This document shows, piece by piece, positions 44,561-54,840 of a DNA stretch of 64,000 nucleotides. Each line of letters opens with the position of its first letter. The stretch's first letter is position 1. The translations under genes and the position numbers were made by a program. The DNA is from Gnetum montanum (lineage: Eukaryota; Streptophyta; Gnetopsida; Gnetales; Gnetaceae). The notes beneath the pieces are model-generated. The model did no database searches, had not been told where the DNA came from, and worked only from the letters and a program-made list of their open reading frames with translations. Where the stretch lies: contig MNCI01002192.1 in NCBI GenBank assembly GCA_015680685.1, positions 127,237-191,236 on the forward strand, in the 5' to 3' direction.

Positions 44561-44974
44561 ATTTTAAAATATGAGTTTCAAAGTCAGAAGTAATATAAAT
44601 TTTTGCAAAAAAGACATTCCTAAAATTGCATCAACATCACCTAGTTCAAATTCAAAGAATTCATTAATGAAAGGCATGTTTTGCAAGGTAAAGTTAATTT
44701 CTCCATACTTGGTATGCTTGCTCATAGTTGTTCCATTTTCCAATTCTATCTTAATAATTTTCATGGAAGGTAAAATTAATTTCAATAAAGTAATTAACTT
44801 TGGAGAAATAAAGTTATCACTAGCACCACTATCAATCAAAAATTTAATTTTCTTACCTTTAATTAAACCTTCAAAAATCAGTAAGGCAAATTGAAATTTA
44901 TGCAAACCTAATTTAGTTGATGTAGATATCTTCTTCATGGTTGTGGTGATGGTTAGAATTTTTCCTTTATTCAT
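44561..44974 (-). pseudogene. F protease, active site intact
   Basis: An open 136-codon stretch contains ALLIFEGLIKGKKIKFLIDSGASDNFISPKL. The retropepsin catalytic triad DSG is intact, followed by the flap region and VDAILGMSFLQKF, the C-terminal ILGM.FL motif. It would process the Gag-Pol polyprotein. It is continuous upstream with the gag end and downstream with RT in the usual order. The open stretch itself is undamaged, but it is called a pseudogene because the gag-pol frame around it is broken. Confidence 0.85.
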
Positions 44975-45049
44975 GTTTGGGTTGGGTTTTTAATTCTTGT
45001 TTTGGTAGGTCCTTTGTATTTTTTCTTGAAATTTTGGGTAGTCTCATTT

Positions 45050-46134
45050 GAAATGATATTCACCACAAACGAAACATCTTGATCCTGATTGAGCTTTGTT
45101 GGCTGGTGTCTCCTCTACCATTTCTTGTGGAAAGGTAGTTTGTTGAAGAGTTTTTTTTGAGAGGTAGCTCATATCTAATTTGATTCCTCATAATCCTTAG
45201 CAATTCTATATGCTTCATTAATGGTTTGGCGATTATAGGCTCGTGTTTGGGGACATAGTTGAGCATGTAGTCCTCTAATGAATTTTGAAGCTAATTCTCC
45301 CTCATCTCGATAAGTTACATACCAAGAAAGATCATAGAATTTCTTGTAGTAATCATTTATGGATTGCCTTCCCAATCTTAAGGAATCAAATCTCATTTTG
45401 CACTCTTCAAGAAAACAATCAAGAATGAATTTTGGTTTAAAATATAAACAAAAATTAAGCCAATTTGTAATCAAACCTTGAGATCTTAGTCTATTCCACC
45501 ATGTTTCCACAAGCCCTCTTAAATATAAGGAGATAACTTCTAAATTTTCATGGCTTGAAAAATTCAAAATATTGAAGTAAATTTTCATTGTATCAAGCCA
45601 ATCCTTTACCTTAGCACTAGATCTAGGGGCTCCATCATAATGATCTAATTTTATTTTCTTAGCATGAACTTGTGTTAACGATTATCTAGGTGGATTAAGC
45701 TAGTTCCCATATCCTTCACCTTTGGTTTTAATTCTATGGCATACAAGAGGGATTTCAGTATCTTGTCCACTAGCAGGTGGGGTTGTGTTTTGTGTGGATC
45801 CTAGGGAGGAAGTTGATCTTGATCTTGATATTGTTTCCTAGGTAGGCCATGGGCAAGATTTAAAGGATGAATGAGATGGTCAGTTAATTGCTTAATGGAG
45901 TTTGCAAAGAAATCCATCTTTCATTGCCCATCTAATCATTTATCCTCTAAACTTTGGGATAATTTCTTAATTTCCTCAAACATATTTTGCATCTTTGTTC
46001 CAAACCCCTAGTTTGAGTGTTGAATTTTTTCTTAAACACCCATGATCTCATTAATTTGATCTTCAAGGGCCTTCATCTAATCATTGACTCAAGGTTCCAT
46101 TTCTCTCTAGTTCATTCTTTGAGTTCTAAACATC
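45050..46134 (-). pseudogene. F gag remnant
   Basis: The N-terminal start is near 46134. The central open stretch 45588-45175 has ISLYLRGLVETWWNRLRSQG, RFDSLRLGRQSINDYYKKFY and ELASKFIRGLHAQLCPQTRA, the Retrotrans_gag order (A..W...L, L.Q...S+..Y...F..L, F+.GL...+). A zinc knuckle near 45090-45050 reads CFVCGEYHFK.DYPK, with the last Cys changed to Tyr. Stops lie in the N-terminal third (46134-45600). Gag would form the particle. Confidence 0.8.
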
Positions 46135-46449
46135 AATAAGTTAAAGAAATTAGGTATGTTGAGAATCCTTAGCTTCTATGGCCCTTTTTATGAGATTCAA
46201 AATTATTAGTCAGTTGTAGAAGAAGTAGAAACTATCATGGATTTATCGTTGAGTACTAAATCCTAATTATTTTTAGGAGCTAAAATAATGAATTAAATTC
46301 TAATTTTCTATAATCAAAAAGCTAAATCTAATAGTTCCATTAAGTCCAAAAGGTTAAAATTTATTGGAATCAATTTTTGTTTGGTTGAAAATAAACTCTA
46401 GATTCAAAAGTTATAGTCATTTTAAGTTTACAAAACTTGCACATTTTTC
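46135..46449 (-). other. F 5' leader
   Basis: This is the stretch between the 5S-like segment and gag. It matches the F' leader at 37091-37397 in the opposite orientation. No PBS is found here; in F' the PBS lies much further upstream. Confidence 0.55.
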
Positions 46450-46540
46450 AAGACTTCCCAAAAGGTCACCCATCCTAGTTCAACTCTAGAATGTGCATGC
46501 TTAATGACAAAATTTTTATTTCTCTTGTTACTGCAATACC
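46450..46540 (-). repeat. 5S-rRNA-like segment in F leader
   Basis: The minus strand reads CATTAAGCATGCACATTCTA, then GAGTTGAACTAGGATGGGTG, then ACCTTTTGGGAAGTCTTG, close to the plant 5S rRNA 3' half (GTTAAGCGTGC...GAGTAGTACTAGGATGGGTGACCTCCTGGGAAGTCC). The internal C-box region is well kept, the 5' part poor. Confidence 0.8.
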
Positions 46541-46924
46541 AATTTGAAATTTGGTAAATAATTGTGCATATTTTTAATTTAAATTAACAATTATGGATGC
46601 AACATTTTTTTGAAATTTTTCCATTAGTTTATGGGAATTTCAAAATTTCCATCAGTTATTAAGAAAAATTTGATTTTTCCATCTACTGATGGACGATCGA
46701 TTCTAGGGTTAACATGATCCTCTTTTAAGCTGGTGCGGCTTGTTGCACAGTCCCTGCAATCCGTTGTGTGGTCCCTATGATGCAAGTCATTGCATGGTCT
46801 CTATGGACCTTGATTATGGCCCATTTCAAGGCTAGCACAACCCTTGATTGAGCCACCATGCCCTGTCACATGGCCTACATGACCTTGGTCAAGCCCAACA
46901 CAACTTATCTTAGGACCTACACTT

Positions 46925-47145
46925 GGAGAGGCGATTATCAATAGTGTCCAAAGAGGTGGTTATCGGTGATACTAAAGATGATGATCAATAGCATTGGGGG
47001 TAGTTGTCAACAATGTTGGAGATGGTTATCAATGGTGTTGAAGGCAATGATCAATGGCACTGGAGGCGATTATTGAGAATGCTGAAAGTGGTTATTGGTG
47101 ATGCTGAAGGCAGTTACCAGTGGTGCTAGAGGCAATGATTGGTAG
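46925..47145. repeat. ~30-bp tandem repeats in F leader
   Basis: About seven units of GGCnATkATCAATGGCrCTGGA or GGTTATyrrTGrTGcTGAA occur in succession. They are related in inverse sense to 36497-36860 and likewise precede the 5S-like segment. Confidence 0.7.
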
Positions 47146-47164
47146 TGTGCATGATAGGCAATAG

Positions 47165-48290
47165 GCAAGCAATAGGCAAGTATACCTTTAGACTTAGACT
47201 TTGTTACTCTCAAATGTGGTTTGAAGGGTACCACATCCTTTACAAGATTTAAGCTTCACAATGGAGTGATTCCTTGCAACAAATCCAGTTAACCCCATAA
47301 GGTCCCAATAAGCTTAGAATGTGGTTTTTAGGATCCTACAACCTTTACAACTTGAGCTCCCCTCTAGAGTGTTGTGGTGCTACACCAACACTCAATCCTG
47401 TAGGATCCTAACAAGCTCAAGCAAGATGTCTTTCCACAAGAAGCACATCAACCCCTTGTGGCAACAAAAAGGAACAACAATCATAAGGAAAGAATACAAC
47501 TAAGTTTGTTGATCCTTGTACTTTGAGGTATAACTCATTCTAATTAATTACAATAGAAAAAAAATTGTACAATGAGGAATAACAATGATTACACTGATTT
47601 TTTAATGAATACAATTGATAGTACAAAATGCTTGCACATTTCCCAATGAGAATGAAGTCTTCTTATAGTCAATATGTTTTTGAAATTAGCTCAAAATCAT
47701 GTAATAGCGAACTAATGGTCACTGGAGATGTCTTCTTTGATACTGGGACATCTTTCTACAATGGATCTTCATTCTAAAAAGATGTCTTCTTCTCATGAAA
47801 TATGTCTTTCTCTCTAGAAAGATGTCTACTATTTTTTAGAGACATCTTCACTTGTGCTACCTTTAATTCTAAGAAGATGTCTTCTATTTTTGAAAGAATT
47901 CTTCACTTGATAGTAGATGGCTACTATTTCTACAAGATTTTTTCACTAAAAAATAATCCTTTAATGCTAAGGCTTCCTTCTAACCTCTAAGATAAGCTTT
48001 GAAGTCATTGTTCCTTGTCCAAGATCTTTGAATTCTTGCATGTTTACTTAAGACCTTGTAGATGTCATTCTCCTTTGAGCTCTCCTTTTGTCTAAACAAG
48101 TTCATTCCTTGTCATCAATGTAGGCTTCATCTTTGTCTCCTAAGATCTTCATTTTAACATTTCTTTGTAGGTGTCATCTCATCTTCTTATTATGTCTTCA
48201 ATGGACTTTGTCCTACAATAATAACAATCACATAGTACTACATTTTCCTTAACATTTTCACATACTAGAAGGTTAATAGGAGTAAGTGTT
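47165..48290 (-). repeat. I2: copia LTR, inverted relative to I1
   Basis: The minus strand is homologous to I1 (31541-32492): GGTTTTTAGGATCCTACAACC, CTTTACAACTTGAGCTC, a TATA CTATAAGAAG near 47660-47669, and repeated AGATGTCTTCT words at 47726-47885. The edges are approximate. There is no PBS or gag at its inner end, so it is a solo LTR or truncated copy that cut element F. Confidence 0.55.
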
Positions 48291-49080
48291 ATACCCCCAT
48301 GGCATCGAAGCCACTCTATTTACTAAAAATAGTAAATGAGAATTTCACCCACACTGGATCTTTCCACCCACACTGGGTGTTTCCACAACAACATTGATGT
48401 GTAGGATCATCACTAAAGTTGGTGCAATGTTAAGATCTTGATCATTTAGATCAACATTGGGGGGATGGAAAATCAACATTAAAGGGGAAGGTTGAACAAC
48501 CACCTTCCACCCCCCCTCGCCCCCAAATGCTATGCATGGTAGATATCATACTTCCCAACATTGGGAGTAGGTGAGTTATGCCCCCGATAGGTAAGTTATA
48601 CCTTCCAATGTGTATCTCCAACATGGAAAATGTTACAACCCTCATAAAACCCATCAAAATTCCAATTTTGACATTCCAAAATGAATTTTTAACCCCCTAA
48701 GCCTAAATATAGATATTATACAACTTTTTTCACTTGGGATATGAGGCTTTGACCACTTATGATGTATTTTTTAGTCCCAAAAGTATAAAGTATGTGAGAT
48801 TGTACCTCACAAGTTATAATCTTTAGATTTACAATGAAGTTTAGCCTTGGGTTTCATGGGATGGGGTTACAAAGGTTACAACATGCAAATTTTGTGGTGT
48901 TTCAACTACCATCTACACTACACTTGGAATTGTAGTTTTTATCATTTTCACAACTAAAGCTATTTTTACACTTGAAAATTCCATTTGTTGGAACTATTAA
49001 TTTAAAACTTAATTAAATACCTGGTTAAAGCCTTTTTGCAAGTCAATCATATTTCCCTTCAACGTTATTGGCATGACCTC
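48291..49080. other. Spacer before element B, no gene seen
   Basis: This holds CACACTGGrTSTTTCCAC repeated at 48351-48376, a C-rich run at 48509-48521 and AT-rich remainder. It may hide a decayed 5' LTR of B, but I see no TG...CA edge or PBS. Confidence 0.4.
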
Positions 49081-51790
49081 AAATTAGGATGTGATGCATG
49101 TATACAATCCCAACAACCCAGATGTTGAGCATAGGCAATTGCTCAAGTTGAGAGGCGAAAGTCTAGACTTTGCTATAATAATAAAGATTATTATAATTTC
49201 ATTTGCACCAAAATCCAAGCTGACCTGCTCATCCCATGCATGGAATTAGAATCCAACATGAGGTTGAGTTAATCCATAGAAATGGAAAAGAGTACATCCC
49301 TTCCCCATTTGAAAAAATAAAAATAATTAAAATCCATATGTGCATATGACCTTAGTTAATAGAGATGGATGAATTTAGCAAGAAAGTTAACTTGGAAACT
49401 CATCATGAAGAGCATGATGAGTTAGAGGCCAAACCGAATCTTAATGCCTTCATTGGGAGCCTTTTCCAGCAATCAGCTTTCCAAACCATTATAGGAAATT
49501 TGGCCTCTCCTACATCATTCGTGAGACAACTTTTCCAACCTTTTTTTCCACATGCCTAGCCTACTATGTTTGGATCAATGCCCATCATTGCTACTCACCA
49601 AGCATAACCGGTTCCTCAATTACCCTCACTCTTCTCATTAATGTCTTTTGTAACATAGCCTTGCTCAATGCAAATGTCACCTGTGGTGTTCACCATGGCT
49701 CGTCCCTTCTCCATTTTAGTGGGAATCTCAGTGGGACCCTAGGTGACTCAAGCTTTCCATGCTCCATTTCCCCCCTTTGTCCCTGAAATACTCATGTATA
49801 CTTCTTTTTCACTTTTCAGCCCACCTATAACCATGATTACACAACCTCTACAATCATTACCACTACCTATCGCGAAGCCACCAACCTTCAAACTTCCCCT
49901 TCAACCATTTGTACAAAGCCCATAATCTGCCAAAGTGCTCCAAGGCTTGGATCAAGCCTTCCAAATGATCCAACACCTCATAGGAGTACTGCACAAGCTT
50001 AAAGCTTCCACCACATAGATAGTCGAGGTAATGGACTTTTATTAGGATGATTTCATTAGTTTGACTATCCCTCAAATCACTCTTTTCCCAAGCATTCCCA
50101 TATCATAGTTCACCAAGTACAATGGTGAGGGTGATTTTAATGCACACCCTAACATCTTTTATTCTAAATGCTTGTTACTATAGGTTGGGCCTCATACAAT
50201 TATGTGAATCTTTCCTATGTCCATTATTGGAAAAGCCTTGAACTAGTACCACATGTTTCCTAGAGGATCTATTGCCTCACTAGAGGACTTGATTTTAAAA
50301 TTTGTGAATCATTTCAAGTATAAATTGAAACTAGACACCACCTTGGATCAATTGATGAAAATTAAATAGGGGCCTATTGAACCTATTCATAAGTTTATCC
50401 AAATATGGAATGCTCTACTTAATAAGATTCTTGAGTCTATAGCTAAAACCCATCTTCTAACCATTTTCAAGGATGCAATTAATGATTTCATCAAGTCCAA
50501 ACTATATTATTTAGACCTATGGTCTCTTAGCTAGGCTTTCTCACAAATTGAAAACATAGAGGATGCTATCAAGGCTAGTCATGACCCTACCTATGTAGCA
50601 TACAAGAATCATCACACAAGGAAGGATAAGGATAGGGAAAAGTAGAACCATGTAGCCATGGCCACTATGACCAAAGAGAATAAGACTTCATAGGGGTCAA
50701 AAACAAGTCAACCCAAGGTCTTTGCTACAAACAACAAATCATCAATATTAGAGGACTCTATCTCAAACCATACAAGGCCTAAATTTAACAAGAAACATTG
50801 GTTGAAGTACACCAAGTTTTCTGTATAACCATCTGATCTCATTAACTAGTTGCTCAAGAGTGGCCAAATCCAATACAAGAAAATGATCGAGAATGTCCAC
50901 AAGAGGCATGATTGACTATGCAAAATCACTAAGTATCCCACTCTAGCAACCGAGGATGGTCCAATAGAACCAAAATACTTCAAAATTAACCAATTTCATC
51001 ATCATCATTAGTTGCAAGGTCATGATACTAATTCCTATTTAGCCCTAAAGGATGACTTGCAAAAGATGATAGACAATGGAGAGCTAATGCTTGATACCTC
51101 CAACCTACTTAGGCCTCAAAACCAATATATGCAGGTATATAAAGAACCATTGAATGCAAGCAAAAATCTATACATGAAAGAAGTATTCAACTTTAGCAAC
51201 AACCCAAGACATGCTAGGGAGTTTTTTGTGATTTGGGTGCCTCTTTATGATAAAATGAAACCTTCAACTTCATCTAGTTTAAGGACTCCTTTTGTTGTAA
51301 GGATATCATCAGCAACTCCTCACAAATAATTGTTCATCATTAGAGTATCCCCTCTCGCTGTTGCCAAACCTACAACCCAAATTGATTAATATCCTCCTAT
51401 GGTGACTAATACAATGACTTCTTCATAACCCAAAATCAATAAATTACTACCAAGAAACATAAGAAGTATGTCCCAAAGCCCAAGGTCAAAGGCAACAAGC
51501 ATGTGAAGGCTTGGAAGGAGGTGGACCCACCAAAGCCTATGCCTCTTTCAAACATTCCCATGAGCTTCAACACTTAAAATGCTTTAAACAATTAGCCAAG
51601 GAAGGACTAAAAACTACAAGAGAAGGAAAAGGGGGCTAAGCTACAAACCTTAAAAATTGATATTTAAATCCTAGGACAAATGGAGGAAGTTAAAGTTAAT
51701 AAGAATGGGAAATCAAAAACCCTTGAAAAATACTTCCTTAACACCATGGAATATGTGAAGCTATGTTTGAAATAGAAAAACACTTCTTTT
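49080..51790 (+). pseudogene. Element B gag remnant (Tat-like)
   Basis: Plus order: NFICTKIQADLL near 49195; EYIPSP near 49290; the frame 49365-49559; FIQIWNALLNKILESI, then HLLTIFKDAINDFIKSKLYY near 50390-50520, and DPTYVAYKN near 50585. All match the gag of C at 56203-56607 (FIQWWSATLNKIHEPI, HLLAIFKGVVNNFIKSKLYY, DPTYIAYKN). The late block 51012-51150 reads HDTNSYLALKDDLQKMIDNGEL, the Tat-type GHDT..C..LK..I..LI..G motif with its cysteines lost. Many stops. It continues into the protease, which is interrupted by a solo LTR. Confidence 0.85.
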
Positions 51791-51808
51791 AGCCTATATG
51801 ACCTAGTG

Positions 51809-51813
51809 ATAAC
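51809..51813. other. Target-site duplication ATAAC (left)
   Basis: It immediately precedes TGAAACACC and is repeated exactly at 53594-53598. Confidence 0.9.
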
Positions 51814-52080
51814 TGAAACACCCTAAAATTTCAAGGCACTCTTGCTTCACCAAGGTCTTGGAAATGAGGCAAACATTTCCACAAGTGTAGCCTCATGACA
51901 GTTTGGTAAGAAATGAATGCACTAAGTTTAGACTGTTCAATTTGGCAATTTTTCTACCTCCAAAGCTGACAGTACTGATGGACTCTCCAACCTACCCACC
52001 TGGATGTTTCACCCAACTGACAGTCTATTTAGAGACCATGCTTGGAATTGTTGATGGATGTTTTCTAGTGAAGAAGCTTG

Positions 52081-52750
52081 CTACACTATGCTATATAGCA
52101 TAGCAAGCCTTAGAAGATAGCTACTCATGCAATCAAGTGCAAAATATTGCAGAATAGGGTGCTACGCTCTGCTATGCCAGGCAGCATAGCACAACGTAGC
52201 AAAGGAAAATCAAAAGGACTAGCTTACCAAGTGATTCTAATGAAGAAATTGCACTCGGCAAGCACTCCAGCCACCAAAACCAATTACCTTGTTCAACTTT
52301 AAGTTCTTTAGCAAGGTCCCTTACTAGAAAGTGGCGGATTGAGCAAAAAGTAGGATATGCTAGCTGCTATGCTGTGCTACGCTACATAGCATAGCATAGC
52401 ATAGCGATAATACAAGAGTAACAAGAAATGTTTCAAATGCAAGTTCAACAAGCTCAGAGGCTATCCTTCGCAAAAGAAAAAAGTTGCAGTTGTTAGCATG
52501 ATCAAAGCTTCAAACAAGTGTTTGCAACTTCAGCACGAGTCACAGGTAAAGCCAACTACTACGCTATGCTATGCTACATAGCGTAGCATAGAATAGCAGA
52601 GATGCAAACTAAATGAAGTGCTTCAAAAGTTAACTTGATGTGCACCGAAGCTTCCAACAGATGTAGTTGACTTCAACACAATTTTTTTTTTCAAACTGGT
52701 GGCTACGCTATGCCAACGTGCTACGCTACATAGCATAGCATATCTTAGCA
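52081..52750. repeat. Five imperfect palindromes in the solo LTR
   Basis: Hairpins lie at 52081-52106, 52161-52200, 52365-52405, 52557-52598 and 52702-52750, each a version of GCTACGCTATGCTA / TAGCATAGCGTAGC. The stems are near-complementary and the spacing is about 80-215 bases. Confidence 0.8.
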
Positions 52751-52953
52751 AATAGCTACACTACACCAGTATGCTTCATCTCTTACTTGCATTGTTTGCA
52801 CACTTGACACCAGCACTCCTAGTTTCAACAACATGATTGCAGCGTAGCAGGTTCACAATCGGCGTTGCATATCCATGTAATATGGGCATGTCAGCATCTT
52901 GTAAGTCTAGGACACATGGCATCTAAACCACATCTCTCACCTGCTCTTGGCCC

Positions 52954-52960
52954 TATAAAT
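52954..52960 (+). promoter_or_regulatory. TATA box of solo LTR
   Basis: CCCTATAAATACCTCG matches the plant TATA consensus and is oriented with the LTR. About 630 bases remain downstream as the transcribed LTR part. Confidence 0.7.
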
Positions 52961-53593
52961 ACCTCGATGAGCGATGCTTAAAGGCTTGGCAAACTTGGTT
53001 GGCAGGTTGCCAAAAATTTGATTGGAAAATTGAGAATCTTATTGGCAAGTTGGGAAATTGGAAATTTATTGGGTTAGCAAGTTTCAGCGTTTGGCAATTT
53101 TTTGCATTAGCACTTGACATTAGCTTTTTTCTTGTTGGCATTTTGCACTGTTAGCTTTTAAGCTTGTACTAGAAAAAAACATAGTTGACGTATTTCAGGC
53201 GTTCCAGTCACTCGTAGACTCTCCGTGTGCCTCTGACATTATATAACTTGTTATACATTTTCAAGCAAAGAAGAGAATTGAACCCACGACTTTGCGGTGG
53301 TGTATTTTCTTATCCCATTTACTTTGTGATTTCTTCATTGTCATCATTGTTTAGCATCATTTTCTTTATCATTGCATTTATTGATCATTGGTTAGATCTC
53401 ATGTATTTTGCACTTAGAACAACATTTACAAAAGGTTAAGTTACACTAGTTAAGTCCCTATTTAATTGACCAGACCATTCAAGGTTCCCCATTTCCATTT
53501 TATTCAGCATGATCCTCATATGGATTCAAGGTTAAAACTATTTGCCCAACGACCTCTTGATGTTTCTAGCCACCGACGTTTTCGGTCACTACA

Positions 53594-53598
53594 ATAAC
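53594..53598. other. Target-site duplication ATAAC (right)
   Basis: It directly follows CACTACA and is identical to 51809-51813. Confidence 0.9.
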
Positions 53599-54370
53599 TT
53601 CTTCTACTCACCACGAAGCCTTAGTAAAGGTGTTGATCTCAATTCCTATTATTAAAAACATCCTTGCTAATGAAGAGTCCATCCATGATACTAGTTTCCC
53701 CTAGGGAAGAAATGAAGTCAAATGTACTAGTTTTTTTTATAGTGAAGTTAAAAGTAATCCTCAGGATAGTGAGATAATAAGGGTCCCTCTCTTCATAACT
53801 ACAAGGATTGGGCAATACTAGGTAGATAGGGTGCACATTGATGATGGACTAGCCACCAATGTTATACCTTTTACTATTATTGAAGGGTTAGGCCTAGCGG
53901 AGCACATTCAAAATACTTCTACCTTTGTTTTTAAATTCTTTAATAGATCATGGATGGTAGTAAAGGGTTTGATTTCACTAGACTTTGTAGTAGGGGAATA
54001 ATTCCCTGCATCAACCAACTTCTTAGTGGTGGAAGAAATACTAGGATTTAACCTCATCCTGGGGAGGTCTTGGCTAACTGATTTATGAGTAGTTTCCTTT
54101 CCAATTCACCAAGAAATTCACTTACCTTATGAGGGAGGTGAAATATTTATTTAGGATGATAATGTAGTTCCATTGGTAGTAAATAACATGAACATGGAGA
54201 AAGTGTTTGAAGTGGAGTTTCAAGAAGAAACACCTACTATCAAGAATAAAGTCAAGAGGCTTGAAGGAGTAGATCAAGCCAAAACCAAAGATAACCAAGC
54301 TATTGATGCACAATGGAAAGGGCTCCCATTCAACATGGTCAATGAGAAAAATGGAAAATACAAGATTATA
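53599..54370 (+). pseudogene. Element B protease, catalytic motif kept
   Basis: Plus reads ALVKVLISIPIIKNI, VPLFITTRIGQY.VDRVHID, DGLATNVIPFTIIEGLGLAE, SLDFVVGE.FPASTNFLVVE, FNLILGRSWLTDL and IHQEIHLPYEGGE. The IDDG stretch and ILGRSWL are the retropepsin active site and C-terminal motif. A stop follows FNLILGRSWLTDL, and others precede VDRV. The tail frame 54173-54373 is Lys/Glu-rich. After about 54460 the homology to C stops, so B has no pol in this window. Confidence 0.8.
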
Positions 54371-54460
54371 TAATAAAGATCGTATGCTTTCCTAATATTT
54401 TAAAGATTAGGAAATAGTTGCATGATTGAGTATGTCCCCTAATCACTTGACCCTATGTTA

Positions 54461-54840
54461 AGGAATGTGTGATCTTTTCTTCTTACTTTTATTTTGTAGC
54501 CTTTTGGTGCCTTTTCTATGTTTCACGGTAGTCCTACACACGTTCTGTACCCCGTCACGCACTAGCGTAAACGTGATACCCTTTTGCAGTTGTTTAGGCA
54601 TCGTGTGGTGTATATTGGTTGCCATGATGGTTTCTTTGGAATCCCGTAGGATAGAAAGCCTCCGATCGCTACTCGATCTTCTTGTTTTTCTCATTTGTGA
54701 ACCCTTTTTAGCCTTACGAAAATGATTTCCTAAAGCACTGTAGTTACTACCTCTAACGTTGAGGTTCCCCTTTCGGTTCAGGGCACCACAAGTGCCGAGC
54801 AACCGCTCAGCCTAGTGCGAAAGCTATGTTGATTTCTCAG
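54461..54840 (+). other. C leader, no LTR or PBS found
   Basis: The stretch TTTCTTTGGAATCCCGTAGG (54629-54648) may match TTCCCTTGGAATCCCATGTAG of A's leader on minus. No TG...CA edge or PBS is visible, so the 5' end of C was probably lost at the junction with B. Confidence 0.4.

Larger units (their letters stand above)
37398..47160 (-). mobile_element. Element F: chromovirus (Ty3/gypsy), minus strand, split by H
   Basis: Reading the minus strand: tandem repeats and 5S-like leader (47150-46200), gag (46134-45050), protease (44974-44564), RT (44501-44016, then 40541 onward after insertion H), RNase H, integrase with a chromodomain-like tail, polypurine tract and 3' LTR (37907-37398). The LTR start TGTAACATCCC after an AAGGGGGGTAGAC tract is the style of Tekay/Del chromoviruses. 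The 5' LTR is not found; the copy is cut by the copia LTR I2 near 47165. Catalytic residues are better kept than in A, so it is younger or less decayed. Confidence 0.85.
51814..53593 (+). mobile_element. Solo LTR of the A-type family inside element B
   Basis: This 1780-base unit starts TGAAACACC and ends CGGTCACTACA, the same ends as A's LTRs on the minus strand (TGAAACACC ... GGTCACTATA). Perfect 5-bp duplications (ATAAC) flank it. No internal coding region is present, so it is an LTR left after recombination between two LTRs. It carries five GC-richer dyads of the GCTATGCTA...TAGCATAGC type and a TATA box at 52954-52960. It splits B's protease-leading codons, and the flanks rejoin to match C at 57601-57660. 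Confidence 0.93.

Noticed and set aside
46447-47160. The 5S-like and tandem-repeat block as the true 5' LTR of F
   Set aside because: The 3' LTR of F does not contain it, while in F' the same block lies inside the element after the LTR and PBS.
52081-52750. Palindromes as rho-independent terminators or bacterial repeats
   Set aside because: They have no T tail and are repeated inside an LTR with exact target-site duplication in plant DNA.
53270-53310. GAGAATTGAACCCACGAC as part of a tRNA gene (T-loop complement)
   Set aside because: Only a T-arm-like word is present; there is no anticodon arm or acceptor stem in the right spacing, and it lies inside the solo LTR.
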